Of a stretch of 25,211 nt of DNA, positions 1 to 9,437 are shown one piece after another. The position numbers and the translations under genes are program-made. The notes beneath the pieces are model-generated. The model made no database searches, was not told the DNA's origin, and was given only the letters and a program-made list of their open reading frames with translations. Each line of letters starts with the position of its first letter. Within the stretch, counting starts at the first letter, position 1. The stretch comes from Ophiosphaerella korrae (Eukaryota > Ascomycota > Dothideomycetes > Pleosporales > Phaeosphaeriaceae), in NCBI GenBank assembly GCA_028456385.1, contig JALNQF010000519.1:1-25211 (forward strand), written 5' to 3'.

Positions 1-204
1 GTCTTAATTTTATACTAAAATTAGTAAAAACCTTAGCTCTATACTCTATAAATAACGATTTCGACTCTAAAAATAGTTAACCTCCTTAACTCTAGCTACT
101 ACTACTACTACCTAATAGGTATTATTAGTTAATTAGAGCCCTTTTTAAGCTCTAGGAATTTGCTCTTTAAAAGGAGGGAGACATATAAAGGAGTTATCCC
201 TTAT
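1..204. other. Unassigned AT-rich edge segment
   Basis: No coding relic or known repeat was recognised. It contains a short (CTA)5 microsatellite at about 96-110 and a purine-rich patch at about 170-182. It may be the outer part of the R repeat that follows, but no second copy of this stretch was seen in the window. Confidence 0.4.
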
Positions 205-519
205 ATCTCTTATTTTCGCACTAATATTAGTAAGTTTACAACTTACTAATATAGTAAACTTACTAACATTACAAACTTACTAATATATTAGTAAGTTTAC
301 AACTTACTAATATCGCAAACTTACTAACATTGCGAACTTACTAATATATTAGTAAGTTTACAACTTACTAACATTTAACTACCTTTCTACTTTTAGTTAG
401 CGCTTAGTAGGCTACTAGGTATATATACCTAGTACTTACTTAGATAGCTTTATCTACTATTTACTCTTTTTAGTTAATTGTTAAAACTATTTTATTAAGT
501 TATCTTACGTAAAGTCTAC
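205..519 (+). repeat. Dispersed repeat R, copy 1
   Basis: The stretch from the pyrimidine-rich start (205) to the TCTTACGTA-like end (about 519) matches 9272-9437 in the same orientation, apart from the tandem array at 221-375, which is contracted to less than one unit in the other copy. The shared tail (about 375-519) is easy to align, for example ACTCTTTTTAGTTAATTGTT against ACTCTTTTTAGTTAATTATT. The match stops abruptly where gypsy coding sequence begins (about 521). The family is not recognised. It could be an LTR or the terminal region of a larger element, but this is inference. Confidence 0.65.
221..375. repeat. 61-bp palindromic tandem array (about 2.5 units)
   Basis: The motif TATTAGTAAGTT starts at 225, 286 and 347, giving an exact 61-bp period. 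Each unit holds a hairpin with 11-bp arms (ATTAGTAAGTT / AACTTACTAAT) around a TAC loop, plus extra AACTTACTAA half-sites. A 24-bp perfect palindrome is centred on the unit junction near 287. CpA dinucleotides persist here (TTTACAACTT, CGCAAAC), unlike in the surrounding DNA, so the array is less RIP-mutated. Its function is unknown. Confidence 0.85.
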
Positions 520-526
520 TTTATAC

Positions 527-2572
527 TTCTATAAGAAGCTAATAATAGAATAGTTTAAGAATATAGAACTAATAACTAAACTTATAAAGAAAGATACACT
601 ATTTAAGTAAATAGAAGAATATAATAAAGTATTTAAAGAAATTAAAAGAAAGTTTATAGAAAACCTAGTTATTAGAATATATAACCTAGACTTACTAGTA
701 ATAGTAAAAATAGACGTATCTAACTTAGTTTATAGGATAGTACTAATATAAAAAGACCTAAGGACTAAATAAAAATATTTAGTTAAATACTTCTTTAAGA
801 AAATAAAACTAGTAGAACTTAACTACTTAATATATAATAAAGAAATATTAGTAATCTATAAAGTATTTAAATAAAAGAAAGTATACTTATAAAGAGTATA
901 GTACTAAATAAAAGTCTATATAGATTATAAAAATTTTATAAGACTTATAATAAATAAAGAGCTATTATAATACTATATAAGATAGTAAGAATTTCTATTA
1001 ATATTTAACTTAGAAATTATATATATAAAAGAGAAAGATAACTAATTTATAAGTACTTTTAGTAGAAGACTAGACCTATAGAAAGAAGTAAGCACTACTA
1101 GTATAGTTTTAGTAAAGAATAAAAAAGAATACTTAGTCCTAAATATACTTAAAATAGCTACTATACTTAAAAGAATAAGTAGTAAGCTAGATAAATAGAT
1201 TTAGAAAGTAATATAAGAAGTATTTAAAGAAATAGAAAAACTAGAAACTTAAAAAGGATTTATATAAGCCTATAGAAGAAGATATATTCTAAGAAAAATC
1301 TAGAAAGAATTTATATAATAATTTTATAAGCTACTAGTATATAGATACTAAAGAATTAAGAAAATACTAAATAGGCTCCTAAAAGACTACTATATCCTAA
1401 AAGTAAGATAACTAGTAAAAGAAGTACTATAAGATTATATAAAATATTATAGAAATAAGTATAATAGATACGTACTATATAGAATACTATAACTAGTTAA
1501 AATACTAGAATAACTTTTAAGAGTAATAATAATAGACTTTATTATAAATTTACTAAAGTTAAAAAACTTAATATTAGGAGTTAAGTATAATAGAATCTTA
1601 ATAATAGTAGATAAGCTTATAAAGTATATATACTTTAGACTATATAAAGAAAAAAGTAGAATAGAAGATATTATATACTAAGTCCTAGTAACTATAATTA
1701 GCTAGTATAGTACTCTAGATAAGATTATTATAGATAAAGATATAAGATTTATATTAAAACTATAGAAAATAATAATAGTATAATTAAGAATATAATATAT
1801 AATATTAATAGTATATTATCTATAAATAGATAGATAGTTAGAACGTATAAATTAAAAAGTAGAATAATACTTAAGATATTACCTTAACTATAACTAGAAT
1901 AATTAGGTATAGTTATTACCTATAGTATAGTTAGTATATAATAGCGTAAAGAATATAGTATTAAAAATATTACCTTTTTTTATAAACTATAGATTTAACC
2001 CTAATATATATAAAATACTAAGAAATATAGAATCTTAGACTTTATAAGAAGAAAACTTTATAAATAGAATAAAAGAAATATATAATTAACTAAAGTAAGA
2101 CGTAAAGTTCCTATATAATTAAATAGTAAAGTACTATAATAAAAAGTATAAAAAGAAACCTTAATTTAGAGATAGAGAAAAAGTATAGTTAGTATAAAAA
2201 AATATTAAAAGTAAATAATTAAGTTTAAAACTAGATTATATTAAAATAAAACTATATAAAATTAAGAAAAAAGTTATATTAGTTATATTTAAACTAAAGC
2301 TACTAAGTAAGATAAAGATATACCTAATATTTTACGTAGTACTACTTAAAAACATACTATAAAATATAAAGCTACTAGTATATAAAGTAGATATATATAG
2401 AGAATAAAAAGAATAAAAAGTTAAAAAAATCTTAGTATACTAGTTTTATAATAGTAGAAACTACTACCTAGTAGAATAGATAGGTATAGATAAAACAAGA
2501 TAACTATAGGAAGAAATATAGAAACTAGAAAATAACCTTAACTACTTTAAGAAACTAGAAAACTTCTAAAAT
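527..2572 (+). pseudogene. pol: Gypsy pol relic: RNase H, integrase, chromodomain
   Basis: Reading from 527 with TAA/TAG taken as former Gln or Trp codons, a single frame runs to about 2572 (about 680 codons) with no net frame change. RNase H lies at about 550-1000, with the family's D(V)S-type stretch and a YF(S)KK motif. The integrase zinc region is at about 1330-1480, where its His/Cys positions now read Tyr. The integrase core keeps its three acidic residues at codons 1535 (D), 1733 (D) and 1841 (E), and the last two are separated by exactly 35 residues, as in retroviral-type integrases. A chromodomain at about 2420-2570 contains FYNSRNYYLVEQIG. The encoded enzyme would have cut and joined retrotransposon DNA, with the chromodomain steering insertion to heterochromatin (family knowledge). 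Its many RIP stops make it non-functional. Confidence 0.93.
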
Positions 2573-3179
2573 TAAAACCTTCTAGAATACCTTATAGTAA
2601 ACTAAGAAAATTAATACTACTACTACTAGATAGAGAGGTAATAAAAACGCCTAATATACTAAGAACTAGAGTAGCCTCTATTATAGCCTTAAAATTAAGC
2701 TTAGACTCTATAAAACTAGCTTAAGTAATAAATTTCTTATTATTTAAGGTCTTTATCTTATAAAGATAAACTAAATAAGTATAATTTTCTACTTATATAC
2801 TTAGAATCTAATTATATTCTATTTTAGCTACTATAATCTATTTAGATAGTTTATCTTAAGTATAGTTAATAGCTCTATTTATTATAAATAAGTATAGATA
2901 TATAAATAAGTATTATTAACTTATCTTTTACTAGAGAAATACTAGAAAGATTATAAAATAAATAAGTATTAGTATAAATATACACCTTATAAGCTTTACT
3001 ATACTTTAAAGAAATATAGTAATACTATAGCGTAATATATAATCTACTAACTAAAGATAATAAAAGGTAGACTTAGTAGGTATAAAAGAAGATAAAGAAC
3101 TTAATATTAATAAAGAAACTAGACTAATAACTTTAGTACTAAAGTAGATAAACTAGAACCTACTTAGAGAGAGAGATAG
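2573..3179 (+). other. Gypsy copy 1 3' UTR and polypurine tract
   Basis: This is the non-coding stretch between the chromodomain and the 3' LTR. Parts align with 17416-18061 of copy 2 (for example AACTAGAGTAGCC against AGCTAGAGTAGCT). The final run TACTTAGAGAGAGAGATAG is the likely polypurine tract that primes plus-strand DNA synthesis just before the LTR. No separate coding relic was recognised. Confidence 0.65.
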
Positions 3180-3638
3180 TATTATAGGCGTAACAAGAGA
3201 AATTAAGATAGAGCTAATTAATCTTAACTTATATACTAATAAAGTATAAAATAAGTAAGGTAATAACTTTAATTAAGAAACTACTTATAATTAAGACACG
3301 TAGTAGTAATCTATAATTATATATAGATAGATTAAGAGTAATCTATAATAATATATAATAGATTAAGGTAATCTATAATTATATATAAATAGATTAAAGG
3401 TAATCTATAATATTATATAAATAGATTAGTATAAGTATATAGTAACTAAGATACGTATAGTTAGAAAGTATTAGTAATCTAATCTCTAACCTAGAACGCT
3501 AATACTTAATATTATATATATAAATTAACTATTATTTATAGTTATTACTTAATTATAATATAAGTTTTTATTATTAACTTCTAATCTACTAATACTTTAA
3601 TAGGTTATTAGGAAGTTAACCCTAGTAACCCTATTATA
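3180..3638 (+). repeat. 3' LTR of gypsy copy 1
   Basis: The LTR is about 459 bp. It begins TATTATAGGCG (ancestral TG changed to TA by RIP) right after the polypurine tract and is homologous to 11825-12284 and to both ends of 18062-18504. Its U3 carries four ~31-bp tandem repeats of the type AGTAATCTATAATTATATA...ATAGATTA at about 3305-3428, as in the 5' LTR of copy 2. The exact right edge is uncertain by about 7 bp, because AACTATA after the TTATA end is also present after the 3' LTR of copy 2. Confidence 0.85.
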
Positions 3639-3918
3639 ACTATACTAGTAGTACTATTTAGACTTTATATAAGAATATAGAATAGAGTCTACTTTAAGTA
3701 TAGTTATACTTCTATTATAAGATATAAGCTTAGAAATAAGAAAAAAATAATTATTAATTATAGAGCTCTACTCTATATAATTTAAATAAACTTATAGTAG
3801 TAAGCTTACTATATAAGCTACTTAAGCTACTCTACTATATATATAAGTAACTTAGCTTAGATATCTTTAACTTATAATATACTTTTTAGGTAAACTATAT
3901 AGTATAGCTTTTTAGTAG
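3639..3918. other. Unassigned spacer
   Basis: This 280-bp AT-rich stretch lies between the gypsy LTR and LTR-B. Nothing was recognised in it. Confidence 0.5.
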
Positions 3919-4216
3919 TATTATAAGGTTATATACCTAATATAGATCTAGAGCCTAAGAGCTTATTAGTTTTAGAGAACTTGAAATTTATTAGCTAAAC
4001 TAACTCTAAATATTATTTATACTCTTATAAATTATATCTTATAACCTAAAGGCTTATTAGCTACTTTACTACTCTTCTCTTTTTATTTTTACTTTCTTTA
4101 TCTTTTCTTTTATAGCTTTTCTTTATAAGCTCTTAGTACTTATATTTCTTTAGTAACTTCTTACTTCTTTTTCTTACTATTAGTTTCTTTATAATACTCT
4201 ACTATAGTAAGTTTTA
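3919..4216 (+). repeat. LTR-B copy 1
   Basis: It matches 11163-11440 in the same orientation. Both begin TATTATA(A/G)GGTTATATACC, consistent with a TG-starting LTR after RIP, and share a TATA-like CTTTATAAGC(T/C)CTTAGTACTT near the end. This copy has extra T-rich insertions at about 4075-4115. LTR status is inferred from the start sequence, size (about 300 bp), promoter-like motif and paired arrangement. It could instead be another dispersed repeat. Confidence 0.65.
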
Positions 4217-4551
4217 TAGTAGTTATTTAAACTTACTTAAAAATACTTTTACTTATAATTCTATTTATTTTAGGCTTATATATATACTAAGTATTTATAT
4301 ACTATATATAGTATACTTAGAGTATTTTAGCTTTATAAACTTTTTAGTAACTACTATTATAGCTTTTATAAGTTACTATTTATAAAGCTTTATAGCTTAT
4401 TTTCTTATTAGTAATTATTATACTAACGCGTTTTTATAAAGTAAAGCTAAAAAAACTACTTATAATAAAAGTTTTTAAAATACTTAAAACTTTTATAAAC
4501 CTTAGTATAAGTTAAGATAAAAGCTAATATACTAGAAATTATAATATAATA
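4217..4551. other. Unassigned AT-rich stretch
   Basis: If the two LTR-B copies belong to one element, this would be its 5' internal region. It contains a small TATATAGTATAC-type palindrome near 4300 but no recognisable coding relic. Confidence 0.4.
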
Positions 4552-5182
4552 TAGTTAAAAGTTAAAGTAAAGTAAATATACTATATAAGTATATAAAAAG
4601 CTCTATACTTATAAAAGGAGTAAAGTAAGTCTTATTATTTTTTTAGATATAATTAGTACTCTTTAATACTATTTATTATCTTTTTACTATTTCTAATAGC
4701 TTATATTAAGTACTATTATATTCTAACTACTTTTTAATATACTAATATATCTTTACTAATAGTTTAGAAATAACTATATACTTATTATAATAAGCTATAA
4801 TAATAATAAAAAGTATATAGTAAATAGTTTAATAATACTTTATATAAAGTATAAGTAGTATATAACTAAAGTATATAATTAGTATACTTATAATAATTAA
4901 AAAATATATTTATAAAGTAGATATAAAATATAAGAAGTTAATCTAACTATAAATACTTTATACTTTAAAATATAAAATTATATACTTAGAATAAAAATAT
5001 TAAAAACTTACTAAAAGATAATTATACTTACTATAAACTATAAAAAATAGTAAAAAGATAATAAAAAGTATTAAAAAGTACTATAAGTATTTAAAAGAAA
5101 ATAATACTTACTTTAATTTTTTTATAAATATAAAGCTTTTTATATACTTATAAAATATATTTACTTTACTTTAAACTATAAC
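4552..5182. mobile_element. Foldback / MITE-like element with ~195-bp inverted arms
   Basis: The left arm (about 4552-4748) is the imperfect reverse complement of the right arm (about 4985-5182). The arms share TAAAGTAAAGTAAATATA at the outer end, ATAAGTATATAAAAAGCT next, then TATTATCTTTTTACTATTT further in. A loop of about 235 bp separates them, with no coding relic. Long arms, small size and no transposase fit a foldback element or non-autonomous MITE. Target-site duplications could not be fixed, because RIP has blurred the outer ends. It sits in the most eroded part of the window. Confidence 0.72.
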
Positions 5183-5559
5183 TAATATATTCTACTACTT
5201 AACTTAATATTATAAGTATATATATATAAGTATTACTTAGTTACTAGCTTTATACTTAGCTTAATATAAGTAAGCTTATTAGAGCTCTTTATAGTATAAG
5301 TATATACTACTACTTTAGCTTTATAGAAGTATATTAGCTAGTTTAAGTAGAGCTTTTTATTAATTATAAATTTATTAATAACTTTCTAACTATACTTACT
5401 AGCTTGTAATACTTAAAAACTACTTAACTTAATACTTTTCTTTAGTACTATAAATATAACTTTTATAATACTTTATTTGAATAATAATAAAATATTACTA
5501 CTATATATAAAAGTAAAGTAAAGCTTACTTTTTAAGCTTTATCTTAAAGCTAATTTTAA

Positions 5560-6127
5560 AACTAGTAATATATTACTAAAGCTTTTAATATTAAAAATTA
5601 TTACTTTTTTAACTAACTTTAAAAAAGTATACCTAAAGCTATTATATAAAATAACTACTTAAAACTTACTTATAAAAAAAAGTAGATAATTATTTACTAT
5701 ATTTTTAATTTTAACTTATAAAGATTTACTTCTTAACTTTATAAAGTAGTTAATATAGCTAATAGACTATAAGTTATATAAAGTAAATAGCTTATAATTA
5801 AAAACTAGCCTATATACTTTATAGAGTATTTAATAAAGTAAAAGATTACTAAAAAATACTTTAAGAAAATTTTAAAGTTATTAGTATATAGTTTAAGCTT
5901 ATAGAAGAAACTAAAGCTTAGTATAAAGTAGTAGATAATATTATTTATAACTTTAATAAGACTAGGTTTTAGATAAGTATAATTAAGTTAAAAAAAGTTA
6001 TTATAAGTTTAAAAAAATATAAATTACTTATACTTACTTAAAGTAGTAATTATAAATAAGTTATAGTAATCTAAAGTATTTTTATAGTAAAGTATACTAT
6101 TTTACTTTTTATTATTTATAAAAAGTA
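5560..6127 (+). pseudogene. Older Fot1-like transposase relic, 5' part
   Basis: This aligns with about 6340-6890 of the inner transposon. Shared landmarks include AGATTTACTTCTTA against GGATTTACCTCCTA, the TAAAAGATTACTA block, and TTTATAACTTTAATAAGACTAG, which covers the first catalytic Asp region of the family (YNFDET-like, here with RIP changes). It encoded the N-terminal DNA-binding part and the start of the DDE domain of a pogo-superfamily cut-and-paste transposase. It stops at the insertion site of the inner element, and the remainder resumes at about 7990. No start codon can be assigned because all ATGs are lost. Confidence 0.78.
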
Positions 6128-6129
6128 TA

Positions 6130-6185
6130 ACGTATTCTATTAGCAAAGTAGCTATATTACTAAAATAGCTACTTTTTCTTAGTAT
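6130..6185 (+). repeat. Left terminal inverted repeat, inner Fot1-like element
   Basis: The first 47 bases, starting ACGTATTCTATTAGCAAAGT, are the exact reverse complement of the right end, and the match runs to 56 bp with two mismatches. Inside it AAAGTAGCTAT and ATAGCTACTTT form a perfect hairpin around 9 bp, a plausible transposase binding site. One CpA (TAGCAAAG) survives in both arms. Confidence 0.95.
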
Positions 6186-6329
6186 AAAGAATACTACGTA
6201 TAAATAATAATATAGTCTTAATAAAACAATATTTTAACTCTATAAGAAGGTAGAATTTAACTTAGGCTTTAAGCTTATATATTAGGCTATTTTTAGACTT
6301 TATAACACACTACTATAGCTTTAAATATA

Positions 6330-7830
6330 TAATATTAGTAGCTCTCTACCTAGCTTTATAGAATCCTTTATTAACGCGCTACTTAACTAAACTACTAGAA
6401 ACTTACTATAATAGAAGAGTAAACTATTATATAGTATATTCTTAACTTTAATTTAAGAGGATTTACCTCCTAGTTATATAAGGTAGTAGATATAGTAGAT
6501 AAGCTATTAGTAATACGTAGTAAAGAACTAGTTAGAAAGTACTAGTTTATATACTTTATAGCGCGTATAGATAAGCTTAAGACTACTTTTAGTTAAGTAA
6601 AAGATTACTAGAGAATACTTTAAGAAGATCTAGTAGTTATTAGTAAGTAGTTCTAGCTTATATAGGATATAATAGCGACGTATAGTGTTAATCTAGATAA
6701 TATCTATAACTTTAATAAGACTAGCTTTTAGATAAAAATAATTAGGTTAATAAAAGTTGTTATAGGCTTAGAGAGGCGTATAAGGCCTAATCTTATTTAG
6801 CTAAGTAATTATAAGTAGGTTATAGCTATTATAAGTATCTACGCTACTAGCTATACAACCCTACTATTTATTATCTATAAAGGACGCGTCTATATCTCTA
6901 CTTAGTACAAGGAAATAGATATACTACGTAATTAGAAGATCTCTATTTCTAAGAATAGATAGATAAATAATATACTTAGTCTTAAGTAGTTAAAGTACTT
7001 TAACGTATATATAAAGGCGCGTTAGGTAGAGTTATACTAGCTACTTATCTTAGATAGCTATAAGAGCTACTTAAATTAAGATTTTAAAGACTACTACTTA
7101 AAAATAAGATTTTAACGCTCTATATACTAGCCTATTTATCTTATATCTTCTAGCTACTTAATATTATTTACTTCTTACTATTAAAGCTTAAGTACTCCTA
7201 GTATATATAAGACTTAGCGCGCTAGCGCGTCTACTATATTAATAAAGAAGGCTTCTTTCTAGCCTTTAGAGACGCGTTTTTTAATATATTTATATATAAG
7301 AATTATAAGAAAGCCTTTAAAGTATCTAGATTAGTTCTTATTAATATATAGGAAGTCTTTAATTACTTTAAAGTATAGCTACGTACTCTACTAGAACTTC
7401 TACTACTAGAGACGCTATAGTAGTTAAAGACTCTAAGTAATATATATAAATTTAGCTCTTAGTTAAAGCTTATAAGTAGTTCTTTTATACAATTACTAGA
7501 ATTAGCCTAGTAAGGGTTCTCGTAGCTTATTAAAGGAGCTAAACTTATACTATATTAAAACGCTCTTATAAGCTCTTAGATTATAGAGTTTAAAGAGTAA
7601 TTAGTAGAGATAATAAAGTATAAAACGCGTAAATAGAAGTAGATTTAGTATAGTAGTATATTAAAGTATAGTACTAGAGTATTATACGTAGCTATAGAGG
7701 CGTCTAGTAAGACTTAAAGAGTAAAGAAGGCTTATAGTAGTAGTAGTAATAGGTAGGCTTAATAGGCTTAACTAGGTTAATAGCGTTATAAGAACTATAA
7801 TAAGATAGGGTATAATACTTATACGTACTA
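6330..7830 (+). pseudogene. Fot1/pogo-like transposase relic (inner)
   Basis: Reading through RIP stops gives a recognisable pogo-superfamily transposase of about 500 codons. An N-terminal helix-turn-helix region (about 6340-6640) precedes the DDE domain. The first catalytic motif is YNFNKTSFQ at about 6703 (family YNFDETGF, so the Asp and Glu have been mutated to Asn and Lys). The second is LLILDSYKSY at about 7041-7070 (family LDGHxSH, Asp kept), followed by DFKDYYLK. The third Asp was not located in the same frame near 7150, so a small indel there is possible. The protein would have bound the inverted repeats and moved the element by cut-and-paste. Stops and the lost Asp make it inactive. 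Start and end are approximate. Confidence 0.9.
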
Positions 7831-7931
7831 AAAAGATATAAAAGAAGATTCTATATCTACTATAAGTATATTATACGTAGGTTCTATAGCTAGTTATTAA
7901 GTAAATTAATTTTTTATATATAATATTCGTA

Positions 7932-7987
7932 ATACTAAAGAAAAGTAGCTATTTTAGTAATATAGCTACTTTGCTAATAGAATACGT
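7932..7987 (-). repeat. Right terminal inverted repeat, inner Fot1-like element
   Basis: This is the reverse complement of 6130-6185, identical over the outer 47 bp. It ends GAATACGT, followed by the TA duplication at 7988-7989. Confidence 0.95.
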
Positions 7988-7989
7988 TA

Positions 7990-8545
7990 TATATATTTTT
8001 ACTTAGTAAAAAAGATTAGTATACTACTAGACTAAAAGCTTTTAGTTTTAGAAACTAGCTAAATAATAAATCTACTTAGCTTAAAGTAATTAAAGTACTT
8101 TAATATATATATAAAAGTATACTAAGTAATAGTATAATTATAAAAAGTATTTAGTAAGAGTTAAATAAAATAAAATAATAAGTATATTAATAAAGTAAAA
8201 TAAATCCTAAAAAGATTTATAAGCTTATAATAGTATTTATATATATAAAAAGTATATATAATTCTAAGAAGCTTTAAAAGTAATTTTAGAAGTACTTAAA
8301 AAGTTTATAGAAAAGTTTAAAAAAAAAAGAAAAGTATTTATAATAATATTAGCTACTTATTTATAAAAGCTATAAGAACTACTTTAACTAAAAGTTTATA
8401 AACTACTACTTTATAAATAAAATCTTTACTTTTTATATACTTACTTATTTATTATATATTTTCTAGATACTAAATTTAGTATATATTTTATTATTAAAGT
8501 ATAAGTACTTTAATTATATATAAAACTTAAAAGTATAATCTTTAT
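7990..8545 (+). pseudogene. Older Fot1-like transposase relic, 3' part
   Basis: This continues the relic broken at 6127. TTAAAGTACTTTAATATATA (about 8092) matches the inner element at about 6998. AGCTACTTATTTATAAAAGC (about 8350) matches the second catalytic Asp block of the inner element at about 7040. The homology then runs through the region matching inner 7100-7215. About 205 bp (8138-8343) have no counterpart in the inner element. Compared with the inner copy nearly all CpG sites are gone. The C-terminal end is not recognisable beyond about 8545. Confidence 0.72.
8138..8343. other. Extra ~205-bp segment inside the older transposase
   Basis: This segment interrupts the alignment of the older transposase with the inner copy. 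It is bounded by similar AAAAGTATTTA words in direct orientation and shows no inverted termini. It may be a small insertion in the older copy or a segment deleted from the inner lineage. Confidence 0.45.
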
Positions 8546-8560
8546 TTTTTTATAACTTAA

Positions 8561-8999
8561 GTTATAATATATAAATTATACTATTTTTAGTAAAGTAACT
8601 ATAAAAAGTCTAGAGTAAAAAGCTATTAGAGTATACTTAGTACTATTAATAAGCTTTACTAAGCTAAGTAACTACTATTACTAGCTTTATTAGCTAGTAT
8701 ATTCTTTTATATATAACTTAGTATAACTTTAAGTAATAATAACTAGTATATATATTATATATAACTATAATAGCTAAACTAGCTATTAGCTTCTTTATAT
8801 CTAAATTAGCTTAGTAGTATATTATCTTTATAAAGACTTAGCTAAAACTACTATAGTATAAATATATAGATAAAGTATAAAGCTAAAAATAAATATAAAA
8901 AATTTATTAACTTTTTTTATACTTTAGTTTATATCTATTAATTTTATAACTATAAATCTAATAATTAAAAGTTTTGCTATATTAATTAAGTTAAGTAAA
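8561..8999. other. Unassigned AT-rich stretch
   Basis: About 440 bp with no recognised coding relic or repeat partner. Some AGCTAAACTAGCTATTAGCT-type inverted words occur near 8770. It may include the unrecognised right end of the older Fot1-like element. Confidence 0.4.
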
Positions 9000-9437
9000 C
9001 TAATACTTACTTAAACTAAACTACTTTAGCTTAAGTATTAAGCTAAGTACTATATATATATATCTATAAAATTTACTAATTTTTTACTTTTTAGTAGCTT
9101 TATATATATTTATAAATAGTATAAGTTTTTTACTTTCTAATAACTTTTAATTAAGCTAAGTATTAAGTAAAGTACTATACTTAGTATTAATTATATATAC
9201 TTAAAAATTTACTAATTTCTTACTTTTCTATAGCTTAAAGCTATACTAAAATAGTATAAAGAAGTTACTTTTATATTTCTTACTTTATACTAATATTATA
9301 AACTTATTAATATTTAACTACTTTCTTACTTTTAAGTTAATACTTAGTACTTACTTAAATAACTTTATTTACTATTTACTCTTTTTAGTTAATTATTAAA
9401 ACTACTTTATTAAGTTATTTTATATAGAGATTACTTT
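9000..9437 (+). repeat. Dispersed repeat R, copy 2
   Basis: The first part (about 9000-9250) matches the reverse complement of 24920-25211, sharing CTTAAGTATTAAGCTAAGTACTATA and several TTTCTTACTTTT-type subrepeats. The second part (about 9272-9437) matches 205-519 in direct orientation, with the 61-bp array of that copy reduced to a remnant near 9285-9305. It therefore bridges the two partial copies and shows they belong to one family. Family identity is unknown; size and dispersion would suit an LTR. Confidence 0.65.

Larger units (their letters stand above)
521..3638 (+). mobile_element. Ty3/Gypsy chromovirus copy 1, 5'-truncated
   Basis: This is a RIP-degraded LTR retrotransposon fragment that keeps the end of RT/RNase H, the integrase, the chromodomain, the 3' UTR, the polypurine tract and the 3' LTR. 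It aligns throughout with copy 2 (about 15370-18504). The 5' LTR, gag, protease and most of RT are absent; repeat R directly abuts the truncated pol at about 520. The missing part could have been lost by deletion or by recombination with repeat R. No target-site duplication can be tested because the left end is gone. Confidence 0.92.
6130..7987 (+). mobile_element. Fot1/pogo-like DNA transposon, complete, nested
   Basis: This is a 1,858-bp element with terminal inverted repeats at both ends and flanking TA at 6128-6129 and 7988-7989, the target-site duplication of the Tc1/mariner-pogo superfamily. Size, inverted-repeat length and the transposase relic on + match the fungal Fot1 group. It is inserted inside the transposase of an older relative. 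The coding part keeps many CpG sites (ACGCGT, GCGCGC) that the older copy has lost, so it arrived later or suffered fewer RIP cycles. Confidence 0.93.
5390..8560 (+). mobile_element. Older Fot1/pogo-like DNA transposon, interrupted
   Basis: Two blocks, about 5560-6127 and 7990-8545, each align with successive parts of the transposase of the inner element (6130-7987). Together they form one older relative split at the TA at 6128-6129. The left limit is projected from the inner element's layout; no terminal inverted repeats were identified. Homology fades after about 8545, so the right end is lost, diverged or replaced. It is much poorer in CpG than the inner element, implying more rounds of RIP. 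Confidence 0.75.

Noticed and set aside
221..375. CRISPR array
   Set aside because: The repeats are contiguous with no unique spacers, and the context is a fungal repeat.
3919..4216. Gypsy LTR copy
   Set aside because: Apart from the TATTATA start it does not align with the 3180-3638 or 11825-12284 LTRs; it pairs only with 11163-11440.
9000..9437. 5' LTR or other end of the copia element
   Set aside because: It is inverted relative to 24920-25211 and shares nothing with the copia 3' LTR at 19905-20172.
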